Source: Alphaproteobacteria bacterium (GTDB lineage: Bacteria > Pseudomonadota > Alphaproteobacteria > UBA6615). From it: a DNA stretch of 10,649 nucleotides. Both the position numbers and the translations under genes were made by a program. The stretch is taken from contig JAURLR010000229.1 of the NCBI GenBank assembly GCA_030831135.1, forward strand, positions 1 to 10,649, written 5' to 3'. Under the pieces are notes generated by a model. That model was not told the DNA's origin. It was given only the letters and a program-made list of their open reading frames with translations, and did not search any database. This document shows, one piece after another, positions 1 to 7,347 of this stretch (within the stretch, counting starts at the first letter, position 1; the number at the start of each line of letters is the position of its first letter).

Positions 1-215
1 CGGATGCGGCGGCAGATTTCGATACCCGAGACATAGGGCAGCATCCAGTCCAGCAACACCAGATCGGGCTTGCGTTCCTCGACGGCGAGCATGGCTTCTT
101 CACCGTCGCGTGCAATATGGGCGTGAAACCCCGCTTTTTCGAGATTGTAGGAGAGCAGTTCCACAAGGGGTGGCTCGTCTTCGACGATCAGGATGTTGGG
201 CTGCAAGTTGCTCAC
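1..215 (-). CDS. phoB: PhoB phosphate response regulator, N-terminal part (runs off the left edge)
   Basis: This is the DNA-binding response regulator of the Pho regulon, which is phosphorylated by PhoR and then binds Pho boxes. Only the first 71 codons of the receiver domain are present. The acidic pocket is visible (E12, D13, E14 in ILIVEDEPPLVELL), and the phospho-acceptor is D56 in LVLLDWMLP followed by SGIE, a stretch very close to known PhoB proteins. The C-terminal winged-helix domain, and so most of a protein that is usually about 230 residues, lies outside the window. I chose the GTG start at 213-215 because a GGAAGG ribosome-binding sequence sits 9 bases upstream and the conserved domain begins a few residues later. 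It is the last gene of the pst cluster, 36 bases after phoU. The LLDWMLP stretch and the position beside phoU and pst make PhoB far more likely than a generic OmpR-family regulator. Confidence 0.94.
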   Translation of the reverse strand, partial: MSNLQPNILIVEDEPPLVELLSYNLEKAGFHAHIARDGEEAMLAVEERKPDLVLLDWMLPYVSGIEICRRI

Positions 216-224
216 GGTGTCGTG

Positions 225-230
225 CCTTCC
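225..230 (-). promoter_or_regulatory. phoB ribosome-binding site
   Basis: GGAAGG on the minus strand, 9 bases before the GTG codon at 213-215. It supports that non-ATG codon as the phoB start, since no in-frame ATG is available near the beginning of the receiver domain. Confidence 0.65.
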
Positions 231-251
231 GCGACCGGGTTCAGGGTCTGT

Positions 252-962
252 CTAGTTTGAATCAAGAACGGTGATGCTCGCTTGATCGGTCTTCGGCCGG
301 TCCTCGGTCATCGCTTCACCTTCCACCTGATAGTGAACAAGCTCGGCGATGTTTGTCGCGATGTCGCCGATCCGTTCGATGTTGCGCGCCACGAACAGCA
401 GATGGGTGCAGGAGGTGATGCTGCGCGGGTCTTCCATCATGTAGGTGAGGAGTACGCGGAACAGGCTGTCATACATGTCGTCGAGTTCGGCATCCCGCTC
501 CCAGACCGCGCGTGCCTTGGCGAGGTCATGGTTAGAGAAGGCATCGAGAACATCCTGGACCATGGTGCGGGCCATCCGGCCCATCCGGGGAATTGTGAAC
601 ATCGGCTTGACCGGCGGGTGCTGGTTCAGGGCGATGGTCCGCCGCGCGATATTCTTGGCGTAGTCGCCGATCCGCTCGATATGCGGGGCGATCTTGAGCC
701 CGGCCACGGTGGCACGCAGATCGGTGGCCAGCGGCTGGCGCCGCGCGATCATCTGGATGGCAAGTTCCTCGATTTCCGTTTGCAGGAGATCGATCGCCCT
801 GTCTGCCTCGATGATCTGTGTGGCTTCCTCGGTGTTGCGCCGCTGGAGGGATTCGATGGAACGCTCGATCTGGACCTCTGCCAGCCCGCCCATGCGGCTG
901 ATGAGGTCGCTGAGGCGGCTGAGTTCTTCGTCGAAGGAGGTGACGATATGTTCGGTTGGCAT
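252..962 (-). CDS. phoU: PhoU, phosphate signalling regulator
   Basis: PhoU is a cytoplasmic, mostly helical peripheral protein. It couples the Pst transporter to the PhoR kinase and keeps the Pho regulon off when phosphate is plentiful. The product is 236 residues, the usual family length. It shows the expected internal duplication of two three-helix bundles, each carrying the metal-ligand signature ERIGD followed by a Asn-Ile-Ala stretch (residues 96-106 and 196-206). The two signatures are exactly 100 residues apart. The start ATG is preceded by GAAGG 10 bases upstream. The gene lies 39 bases after pstB and 36 bases before phoB, consistent with one operon. The last 20 or so residues are polar and probably disordered. 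The identification is firm from both motif and context. Confidence 0.97.
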   Translation of the reverse strand: MPTEHIVTSFDEELSRLSDLISRMGGLAEVQIERSIESLQRRNTEEATQIIEADRAIDLLQTEIEELAIQMIARRQPLATDLRATVAGLKIAPHIERIGDYAKNIARRTIALNQHPPVKPMFTIPRMGRMARTMVQDVLDAFSNHDLAKARAVWERDAELDDMYDSLFRVLLTYMMEDPRSITSCTHLLFVARNIERIGDIATNIAELVHYQVEGEAMTEDRPKTDQASITVLDSN

Positions 963-1001
963 TGGGTTTCAACCTTCTCGCTGAAAGCGCTGGGCGAATG
1001 A

Positions 1002-1850
1002 TCAGCCGAAACGGCCGGTGATGTAGTCCTGGGTGCGTTTGTCCACCGGATTGGTGAAAATCTGCTCGGTGTTGCCCTGTTCCACGAGCACGCCAAGATG
1101 GAAGAACGCGGTCTTCTGGCTCACGCGGGCGGCCTGCTGCATGGAGTGGGTGACGATCACGATCGTGAAATTCCGGCGCAGCTCGTCGATGAGTTCCTCG
1201 ATCCGGGCCGTGGCAATCGGGTCGAGAGCCGAGCAGGGCTCATCCATCAGAATGACCTGCGGGCTGACGGCGATGGCGCGTGCAATACACAGCCGCTGCT
1301 GCTGGCCACCCGAAAGACTGGTGCCGGGCTGGGCAAGGCGATCCTTGACCTCTGCCCAGAGGCCGGCGCGCTTCAGGCTGGCCTCGACCATTTCGTCGGT
1401 GTCGGTCTTGCCCGCGACCATGCCGTGAATGCGGGGGCCATAGGCGATGTTGTCATAGATCGATTTGGGGAACGGGTTGGGCTTCTGGAAGACCATGCCG
1501 ACCTTCGCGCGAAGCTGGACCACGTCGATGGAGCGATCATATATATCCCGGTCATCAATCTCGATCTTGCCTTCGATGCGGCAGATGTCGATCGTGTCGT
1601 TCATCCGGTTGATGCAACGCAGGAATGTCGACTTGCCGCAGCCCGACGGGCCGATGAACGCCGTGACGCGGTGTTCGGGAATATCGATTGTCACGTCCTT
1701 CAGGGCGTGATTGTCCCCGTAGAACACGTTGACATCGGTTGCGCGGACCTTGATCGGAAGCGCTTTGACCGCCTCGGTTTCGGGGGCTTTTTCCAAAGCA
1801 GCTTCCAGTTCTTTTGGTGTGTTGTCTTCAGACATGGCTGCGTCCGTCAT
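1002..1850 (-). CDS. pstB: PstB, phosphate ABC transporter ATPase
   Basis: This is the ATP-hydrolysing subunit of the PstSCAB high-affinity phosphate importer, located on the cytoplasmic face of the PstC/PstA channel. All ABC motifs are intact: Walker [10 protein letters not shown] at residues 67-75, Q-loop Q122 in VFQKPNPFP, signature LSGGQQQR at 179-186, Walker B VILMDEP at 199-205 with catalytic E204, D-loop SALD at 207-210, and switch H235 in VTHSMQQA. The [14 protein letters not shown] stretch is characteristic of PstB rather than of other ABC ATPases. The protein is 282 residues, with about 30 acidic, probably flexible residues before the ATPase fold, somewhat longer than the E. coli protein. 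Its ATG lies one base after the pstA stop, and an AAAGG lies inside the end of pstA, so translation is probably coupled. The in-frame ATG at codon 6 is a possible alternative start. Confidence 0.98.
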   Translation of the reverse strand: MTDAAMSEDNTPKELEAALEKAPETEAVKALPIKVRATDVNVFYGDNHALKDVTIDIPEHRVTAFIGPSGCGKSTFLRCINRMNDTIDICRIEGKIEIDDRDIYDRSIDVVQLRAKVGMVFQKPNPFPKSIYDNIAYGPRIHGMVAGKTDTDEMVEASLKRAGLWAEVKDRLAQPGTSLSGGQQQRLCIARAIAVSPQVILMDEPCSALDPIATARIEELIDELRRNFTIVIVTHSMQQAARVSQKTAFFHLGVLVEQGNTEQIFTNPVDKRTQDYITGRFG

Positions 1851-1851
1851 C

Positions 1852-3168
1852 CTACCATCGCCTTTCGAATTTCTTCCGCAGCAGGACTGCGAAGAGGTTC
1901 ATCATAATCAAGAATGTCAGCAACACCATGATGGCGGCGGAGGTCCGCTCCACAAAGGCGCGCTCGGGCGCATCGGCCCAGAGGAAGATCTGGACGGGGA
2001 GCACGGTTGCCGGATCGGTGAATCCACCGGGGACATCAACGATGAAGGCGACCATGCCGATCATCAGCAGCGGTGCGGTTTCCCCCAGTGCCTGCGCCAT
2101 GCCGATGATCGTACCGGTCAGGATGCCGGGCATGGCCAGCGGCAGTACATGGTGGGTGACGGTCTGCAGGCGGGACGCCCCCATGCCCAGGGCCGCTTCC
2201 CGGATCGATGGGGGAACCGCCTTCAGGGCCGCGCGGCTGGCGATGATGATTGTGGGCAGGGTCATCAGGGCCAGCACCATGCCGCCGACAACGGGCGCGG
2301 AACGGGGCAGGCCGAAAAAGTTCAGGAAGACAGCCAGACCGAGAAGGCCGAACACGATGGACGGTACGGCGGCGAGATTGTTGATGTTGACCTCGATCAG
2401 GTCGGTCCAGCGGTTTTTGGGTGCGAATTCCTCAAGATAGACTGCTGCCATCACACCCACGGGAAAGGACAACAGGAGCGTGATGATCAGTGTCAGGGCC
2501 GAGCCGATGACGGCACCGAGAATGCCGGCCTGCTCGGGCTCGCGGCTGTCGGCGGTGGTGAAGAAGGTCGAGTTGAAGACGGTCCGGATCCGCTCTTCGC
2601 GTTCCAGTTTCTCGAACCAGGCCAGCTGACGGTTGTCCACGCGCCGGTCGGATTCCGGCAGGGTGCGGTCGATCGAGCCTTTCGCCAGCTGGTCGATATC
2701 GGCGGATGACTTGACCCAGACCCGCTGGGTCGTGCCGATGATGAACGGGTCGGCAAGGACCATGTCACGCATGACGAACGGGACGTTGTTGCTGATCATG
2801 TTCAATGCGTCACGACGTCCCTGGCGGGTTTCGGACCCCGGAAACTCGGCGCGGAGCGACTTCAGAAGTGCACCGCGATAATTTGCGCTCGCCAGTTTTG
2901 CCGGATCCCTGGACCCACCGGGGTCGATGTCCCCGGCGTCGAAATTCAGGTCGAGCGCGATCTGGGTGGTGGTGAAGGCCGGCAGGCCGGCGGACACGAT
3001 GCTGACCAGCAGGACGGTCAGCATGCCCAGCGCGGCCAGGATGGCGGCCAGACCATACATCCGGAACCGGCGTTCGGCGCGATAGCGTTTCCGGATCAGT
3101 GCAGCTTCGCGGGTGCGGGTGCGCGCCTCGGCATCGTTGGTTGCGTCGTTGGCGGGGATATCAGTCAT
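1852..3168 (-). CDS. pstA: PstA, phosphate ABC transporter permease (long alphaproteobacterial form)
   Basis: One of the two inner-membrane permease subunits of the phosphate importer. The protein is 438 residues, well above the roughly 300 of E. coli PstA. It has a basic cytoplasmic N-terminus (to about residue 36), one membrane segment (about 37-61), then a soluble region of about 150 residues (62-210) that should be periplasmic. The usual permease domain follows from about 215 to 430, with several membrane segments. The ABC-coupling EAA loop is at 324-349 ([17 protein letters not shown], then LPLAMPGI), and the family GETAPL segment is at 362-367. An extra N-terminal region of this type is known in alphaproteobacterial PstA proteins (I believe Pfam DUF3333). 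Its role is not established here. The start codon overlaps the end of pstC by 8 bases (ATGACTGA), a coupling arrangement, and pstB follows after one base. Confidence 0.96.
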   Translation of the reverse strand: MTDIPANDATNDAEARTRTREAALIRKRYRAERRFRMYGLAAILAALGMLTVLLVSIVSAGLPAFTTTQIALDLNFDAGDIDPGGSRDPAKLASANYRGALLKSLRAEFPGSETRQGRRDALNMISNNVPFVMRDMVLADPFIIGTTQRVWVKSSADIDQLAKGSIDRTLPESDRRVDNRQLAWFEKLEREERIRTVFNSTFFTTADSREPEQAGILGAVIGSALTLIITLLLSFPVGVMAAVYLEEFAPKNRWTDLIEVNINNLAAVPSIVFGLLGLAVFLNFFGLPRSAPVVGGMVLALMTLPTIIIASRAALKAVPPSIREAALGMGASRLQTVTHHVLPLAMPGILTGTIIGMAQALGETAPLLMIGMVAFIVDVPGGFTDPATVLPVQIFLWADAPERAFVERTSAAIMVLLTFLIMMNLFAVLLRKKFERRW

Positions 3169-4543
3169 ACTTTTCTCGATATTTGCGCACGACGGAAAGT
3201 GCGATGACGTTCAGGCAAAGCGTGATCACGAAGAGCACCAGCCCAAGGGCAAAGGCTGCCAGTGTCTTGGAGCTGTCGAATTCCTGATCGCCGACCAGCA
3301 GGGTGACGATCTGCACCGTGACGGTGGTGACCGCTTCGAGCGGGTTGGCTGTCAGGTTGGAGGCCAGACCCGCCGCCATGACGACGATCATGGTCTCGCC
3401 AATGGCGCGGCTCGTGGCCAGCAGCACACTGCCGACGATACCGGGGAGAGCGGCCGGGATGATGACCTGCCGGATGGTTTCGGAATGGGTGGCACCCATG
3501 GCAAACGAGCCGTCGCGCAGGGATTGCGGCACCGCGTTAATCACGTCGTCCGACAGGGAGGACACAAACGGGATGATCATGATCCCCATCACGACACCGG
3601 CCGCCAGGGCGCTTTCCGAGGCGACATCGAGCCCGATGGATTCCCCGAAGCCCCGGAAAAACGGTGCGATGGTCAGGGCCGCAAAGAAGCCATAGACCAC
3701 GGTGGGAATGCCCGCGAGAATTTCGAGAATCGGCTTGATGATCGCGCGGAATCTCGGAGACGCGTATTCGGCCATGTAGATCGCCGAGAACAGACCGACC
3801 GGGACGGCAACCAGCATGGCGATGATGGTGATCAGGAAGGTGCCGGCAAAAATCGGCACCGCGCCGAAGGCGCCGGTCGACCCGACCTGTTCGGCGCGCA
3901 GCGCGGTCTGGGGGCTCCAGTTGAGACCGAACAGGAATTCGACTGGGGAGACGCGGCTGAAGAAGCGGATGGATTCGAACAACAGGGACATCACGATGCC
4001 GATTGTCGTCAGAATGGCGATGGCCGAGGCGACAATGAGCGCCCAGTGTACGATGCGCTCAACGCGCGGGCGCGCGCGAAACTCGGGATTGATGGCGCGC
4101 CAGCCGAAGAAAAATCCGGCCATGCCGAGGGCCAGACCCACCACCACCATCGCGGCGAACCCGGTGCTGCGCAAATCGTTGTACCGTTCGGCGGCGGCCA
4201 GAACCATCGGGCTTGGCGTGCGGCTTGTGATGTCGCCCGACGCCAGATTGCGAATGTCGCTGAGAAGCAGGCTGAGTTCACCGGTGGAAAGCGTTTGTGC
4301 ACTGGCGGGTAGGCCCGCGATCAGCAGGCTGTCAACGATGCCGCCTTGGGCCGATAGCCAGATTGCAATGACGAGAAGGGCGGGCAGGGCGCACCAGAGC
4401 GCAACATAGGCACCGTAATAACCGGGCAGCGAGTGCAGGCCCCGGATCTCTCCGCCGGTACCCGCGAGCGCGCGCTTGCGGCCGAACTGGTAACCGATTG
4501 CCGAAAGAAGTAACAGAACAGCGACGAGGATGAGTGAGTTCAT
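3161..4543 (-). CDS. pstC: PstC, phosphate ABC transporter permease (long form)
   Basis: The second permease subunit of the phosphate importer. At 460 residues it is about 140 longer than E. coli PstC. The extra part is N-terminal: hydrophobic segments at about residues 1-19, 44-65 and 127-147, with a polar stretch between the second and third (about 83-126). The conserved core follows, with a membrane segment at about 165-190, the PstC-like SPVEFLFGLNWSPQ at 199-212, several further membrane helices, and the EAA loop at 341-369 (SLRDGSFAMGATHSETIRQ, then IIPAALPGI). SRAIGETM at 378-385 is typical of PstC. The ATG has only a weak ribosome-binding sequence ahead of it. The gene lies 105 bases after pstS, and that gap contains a strong hairpin that may reduce its expression relative to pstS. 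It overlaps pstA by 8 bases. Confidence 0.96.
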   Translation of the reverse strand: MNSLILVAVLLLLSAIGYQFGRKRALAGTGGEIRGLHSLPGYYGAYVALWCALPALLVIAIWLSAQGGIVDSLLIAGLPASAQTLSTGELSLLLSDIRNLASGDITSRTPSPMVLAAAERYNDLRSTGFAAMVVVGLALGMAGFFFGWRAINPEFRARPRVERIVHWALIVASAIAILTTIGIVMSLLFESIRFFSRVSPVEFLFGLNWSPQTALRAEQVGSTGAFGAVPIFAGTFLITIIAMLVAVPVGLFSAIYMAEYASPRFRAIIKPILEILAGIPTVVYGFFAALTIAPFFRGFGESIGLDVASESALAAGVVMGIMIIPFVSSLSDDVINAVPQSLRDGSFAMGATHSETIRQVIIPAALPGIVGSVLLATSRAIGETMIVVMAAGLASNLTANPLEAVTTVTVQIVTLLVGDQEFDSSKTLAAFALGLVLFVITLCLNVIALSVVRKYREKYD

Positions 4544-4589
4544 GTTGCGATCTTCGGGTCGGTTTTATCGGGGTGATTGCTGGAACAGG

Positions 4590-4642
4590 AAAAAGGGAGC
4601 GCGCCGGTCGTTTCGCATCCCGGATGCGTTGGACCGGCGCGC
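4590..4642 (-). terminator. Hairpin plus T-tract between pstS and pstC (attenuator or mRNA-stabilising element)
   Basis: On the minus strand, right after the pstS stop, there is a perfect 11-base inverted repeat, GCGCGCCGGTC (4632-4642 with 4599-4609). The sequence between its arms (4610-4631) contains a second perfect repeat, CGCATC/GATGCG (4614-4619 and 4623-4628). The RNA would fold as two stacked stems. Four bases past the outer stem comes TTTTT (4590-4594). This resembles an intrinsic terminator with a slightly displaced T-tract. Because pstCAB-phoU-phoB follow on the same strand with no other obvious promoter, partial termination or protection of the pstS 3' end is more likely than full termination. 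The repeat is directly visible; the function is inferred. Confidence 0.72.
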
Positions 4643-4648
4643 GCCGTA

Positions 4649-5659
4649 CTACATGGACAGGGACTGGAGACCCTGCGCCTGCTTGGCCATGGCCGCACGA
4701 TCGGCATCCGGCAGCGGGATCAGGCCCTTGTCGACCAGATAGCCGTCGGGGCCCCAGGCGGAGTCGCTGGTGAAGGCCGTGACGAACTCCTTGATGCCCG
4801 GGATCACGCCAACATGCTGCTGCTTCACATAGAAGAAGAGCGAACGCGAAACCGGATACTCGCCCGCGGCAATGGCCTCGAACTCGGGCGCGGTGCCGGC
4901 GATCGAAGCGCCCTTCACCTTGTCGGAGTTCTGGTCGAGGAAGCTGAACCCGAAAATGCCGAAGGCGTCGGGATTGGCTTCAAGCTTCTGGACGATCAGG
5001 TTGTCGTTTTCGCCGGCCTCAACGAAGACACCGTCTTCGCGGATGGCATGGCAGGCCTTGCCCGAAAGCTCGAGGTCTTTGGCACCGGCCAGCGTCTTGC
5101 AGCCGCCTTCCATGGCGATTTCAATGAACGCGTCGCGGGTGCCGCTCGTCGGCGGCGGCCCGAGGACTTCGATCTTCAGGTTCGGCAGTGACGGGTCGAT
5201 CTGGGACCAGTTCGTATAGGGGTTGGCCACCAGCTTGCCGTCCTGGGGGACTTCCTTGGCGAGCGCGACAAAAAGCTGCTCCAGGCTCAGGTCGAGATCT
5301 GCGCCGCTCTTGGAGTTGGCCAGTACGATACCGTCAAAACCAACTTTCACTTCGGTGATGTCGATGCCGTTCTTGGTGCAGCTCTCGAACTCGGACTTTT
5401 TCATCCGGCGCGACGCGTTGGTGACGTCGGGGTGATCTTCACCGATGCCGGCGCAGAACAGCTTCATGCCGCCGCCCGTACCGGTGCTTTCCACGACCGG
5501 GGTCGAGAAATTGGTGGATTTTCCGAACTGTTCTGCAACAGCGGTCGAGAACGGGAATACGGTGGATGATCCGACGATGCGGATCTGGTCGCGGGCTTCA
5601 GCGGCGCCAACCATGGCGACGCTGACGACTGCAGCGAGTGTCAAAGTCTTGATTTTCAC
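4649..5659 (-). CDS. pstS: PstS, periplasmic phosphate-binding protein
   Basis: PstS binds phosphate in the periplasm and delivers it to the PstC/PstA channel. With the GTG start at 5657-5659 the protein is 336 residues. It opens with a clear Sec signal peptide, MKIKTLTLAAVVSVAMVGAA, with likely cleavage after AEA at residue 22. Phosphate-contact motifs are present: GSSTVFPFS at about 30-38, STGTGGG at 58-64 and TSGTRD at 171-176. Four cysteines (69, 94, 187, 203) could form two disulfides. I prefer the GTG to an in-frame ATG 60 bases upstream (5717-5719), because AGGAG lies 8 bases before the GTG and the signal peptide then starts properly. The upstream 20 codons encode a polar leader and would cover the ribosome-binding site. 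The gene follows a Pho box and a leader of about 115 bases, and is followed by a hairpin. Confidence 0.96.
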   Translation of the reverse strand: MKIKTLTLAAVVSVAMVGAAEARDQIRIVGSSTVFPFSTAVAEQFGKSTNFSTPVVESTGTGGGMKLFCAGIGEDHPDVTNASRRMKKSEFESCTKNGIDITEVKVGFDGIVLANSKSGADLDLSLEQLFVALAKEVPQDGKLVANPYTNWSQIDPSLPNLKIEVLGPPPTSGTRDAFIEIAMEGGCKTLAGAKDLELSGKACHAIREDGVFVEAGENDNLIVQKLEANPDAFGIFGFSFLDQNSDKVKGASIAGTAPEFEAIAAGEYPVSRSLFFYVKQQHVGVIPGIKEFVTAFTSDSAWGPDGYLVDKGLIPLPDADRAAMAKQAQGLQSLSM

Positions 5660-5664
5660 GGATG

Positions 5665-5672
5665 CCTCTCCT
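5665..5672 (-). promoter_or_regulatory. pstS ribosome-binding site
   Basis: AGGAGAGG on the minus strand. Its AGGAG core lies 8 bases before the GTG at 5657-5659. This site decides the start of pstS in favour of GTG over the in-frame ATG at 5717-5719. Confidence 0.8.
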
Positions 5673-5775
5673 GAGGGTGAGTCGTGGTTGGTGTGGTTTT
5701 CGCGTCCGCGTCCGGTCATTCGGAAGCCCGACCGCGATCACGGGCGCGAACCTATGGCTCTCAAGCGTTAGACCT

Positions 5776-5804
5776 ATGACACTTTTGTTTCAGTTCCGTG
5801 ACAC
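5776..5804 (-). promoter_or_regulatory. Pho box: three PhoB half-sites at 11-base spacing upstream of pstS
   Basis: Read on the minus strand, three heptamers follow one another at an exact 11-base period with 4-base A-rich or GA-rich spacers: GTGTCAC (5804-5798), CTGAAAC (5793-5787) and GTGTCAT (5782-5776). They match the known PhoB half-site CTGTCAT at 5, 5 and 6 of 7 positions. The 11-base period puts all three on one face of the helix, as in characterised Pho boxes. The site lies 117 bases before the pstS GTG, in the gap after phoR, exactly where PhoB activation of pstS is expected. I could not identify a convincing -10 element; TAACGC and TAGGTT downstream are only weak candidates. Binding by PhoB is inferred from the match and the context. 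Confidence 0.85.
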
Positions 5805-5860
5805 AGGCCCCGGATATCCCATCCCGGTGGATAAAGTGCTGTGCCCGGTGTACCGGAAGG

Positions 5861-7252
5861 CTATTGGCTGGATTGCGGCGTCAGGCGCAGGGTGATGGTG
5901 AAGCTGCTGCCTTTTCCCTGCTCACTCCGGATCGTAAGCTCGCCCCGGTGCCGGTTGGCGATATGCTTCACGATGGCCAGGCCCAGCCCTGTGCCCCCCA
6001 GTTCCCGCGAGCGTGCGGTATCCACGCGGTAGAACCGCTCGGTCAGGCGCGGGATATGTTCGCGCGCGATGCCTTCGCCCTGGTCGATCACCGAAATCGC
6101 TGCAATATCACCGGTCAAACGCGCTTCGACCCGGACTTTGCTGCCGCTGCCGCCATATTTGATGGCGTTTTCGATCAGGTTCTGGAACAGCTGCGTCAAT
6201 TCGTCCGGGTGTCCGATAACCGGATCGGTCAGCGCATCGAGATCCAGCTCGATGGTGACGTCACGTTTGCGAGCTTGCGGTGCCAGAAGGTCGGCGACCG
6301 TGGCGATGATCTGTTTCAGGGGCACCTCATCGCGCGGGATCGTGTGTTCGTTCATTTCGATCCGCGAGAGAGACAACAGATCATTCACGATCCGGGTCAT
6401 CCGGGTGGACTGGCTCTCCATCAGATTCAGGAAACGGTCCTGGGCCTTGGTGTCGCCCCGCGCCGGGCCGCGCAGGGTCTCGATGAAGCCGACCAGTGAG
6501 GTCAGGGGGGTGCGCAATTCGTGGCTGACATTGGCCACGAAATCGGCCCGCATCTGCTCGCCACGCCGCAACGCGGTGACGTCACGCATCAGAATAAGTG
6601 CGCGGGCATCGTCATCGCCGGGGGTTTTGGCGACAATAGGTTCGACGCGGGCCTCGAATGTCTGGTCAATCCGGTCGGCGAAGGTGAGCTCCACCGTGCG
6701 CATGGTGTTGCCGTTCAGGACGTCATCGACAGCTTTCAGGAGGGCGGGTTGGCGCATCACGGCGGAAAGGTCCCGTCTGGCCAGATCGCGCACCCCGTTG
6801 CGGCCGACAAGAAGTTCACGTGCCGTGGCATTGGCGTAGACCAGCCGGGCCTGGCCGTCGAGGGTGACGAGCGGGTCCGGCAGGGCATCAAACAGGACCT
6901 GCGCCGCCTGCAGGCTGTCGCGCAATTGCTTGCGGTCACGTCCCCAGTTCCGTTCCAGCCGGGTCACGGCGGATGCAATGTCGCCAATGGGGCCGGACTC
7001 GTCGATCGTGGGACGGGTCGTCTGCCCCTCGGGCGGGCTCGCGCTCAGCCGTTCGATCTCGCGCTCGATTTCCCCCAGACGCCGAAGCGGTCGGTAGACG
7101 ATCGCCATCACCCCAAGGGGTATGCAAACAACCGCGAGGAGCCCGATCCAGGGGTCCAGATGCCCGGCCACCGACAATACAATTGCAACCAGCACGCCGG
7201 GGCTGGCCAGAAGTACGGTGGTGGCGAACAGGTATTTGGGCCTGGCTGTCAT
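5861..7252 (-). CDS. phoR: PhoR, phosphate-regulon sensor histidine kinase
   Basis: Inner-membrane histidine kinase that phosphorylates PhoB when phosphate is scarce and dephosphorylates it otherwise. The 463-residue protein has two N-terminal membrane helices (about 8-29 and 35-53) joined by a very short external loop. A charged linker follows, then a PAS domain at about 113-228 (DALPDPLVTLDGQARLVYAN). The HisKA domain carries H-box FVANVSHELRTPLTS with phospho-acceptor H244. The ATPase domain has an N-box NLIENAIKYG (358-367, N362), DQGEGI (390-395), F-box ERFYRVD (405-411) and GGTGLGL (419-425). The near-absence of a periplasmic domain fits PhoR, which reads transporter status through PhoU rather than binding phosphate itself. 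The gene is 95 bases behind maeB and 201 bases ahead of pstS. It has only a weak ribosome-binding sequence and no good Pho box of its own. Confidence 0.95.
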   Translation of the reverse strand: MTARPKYLFATTVLLASPGVLVAIVLSVAGHLDPWIGLLAVVCIPLGVMAIVYRPLRRLGEIEREIERLSASPPEGQTTRPTIDESGPIGDIASAVTRLERNWGRDRKQLRDSLQAAQVLFDALPDPLVTLDGQARLVYANATARELLVGRNGVRDLARRDLSAVMRQPALLKAVDDVLNGNTMRTVELTFADRIDQTFEARVEPIVAKTPGDDDARALILMRDVTALRRGEQMRADFVANVSHELRTPLTSLVGFIETLRGPARGDTKAQDRFLNLMESQSTRMTRIVNDLLSLSRIEMNEHTIPRDEVPLKQIIATVADLLAPQARKRDVTIELDLDALTDPVIGHPDELTQLFQNLIENAIKYGGSGSKVRVEARLTGDIAAISVIDQGEGIAREHIPRLTERFYRVDTARSRELGGTGLGLAIVKHIANRHRGELTIRSEQGKGSSFTITLRLTPQSSQ

Positions 7253-7347
7253 TCGGGTCCGTGCAAGGATCAGGTGGTCGAGGTGCAGCCTAGACTAGCA
7301 TGTCATACGCATCATTTCGTGACCCCCGGCTTCTGCCCGCATCTGTT

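Noticed and set aside
282..1001. A 239-codon plus-strand open frame antisense to phoU
   Set aside because: It covers an intact PhoU with both conserved metal motifs, and shows no domain or start signal of its own.
1729..2709. A 326-codon plus-strand open frame antisense to pstA and the start of pstB
   Set aside because: It has His/Gln/Gly-rich low-complexity content and spans two real genes on the other strand, so it is a compositional shadow.
3113..4312. A 399-codon plus-strand open frame antisense to pstC
   Set aside because: The translation is extremely rich in Asp, Gly, His and Arg with no fold-like pattern. It is the mirror of the hydrophobic codons of the permease.
7300..7317. A possible Pho box upstream of phoR (ATGTCAT followed 11 bases later by ATCATTT, plus strand)
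   Set aside because: Only the first heptamer matches the half-site well, the second matches at about two of seven positions, and the orientation faces away from phoR.
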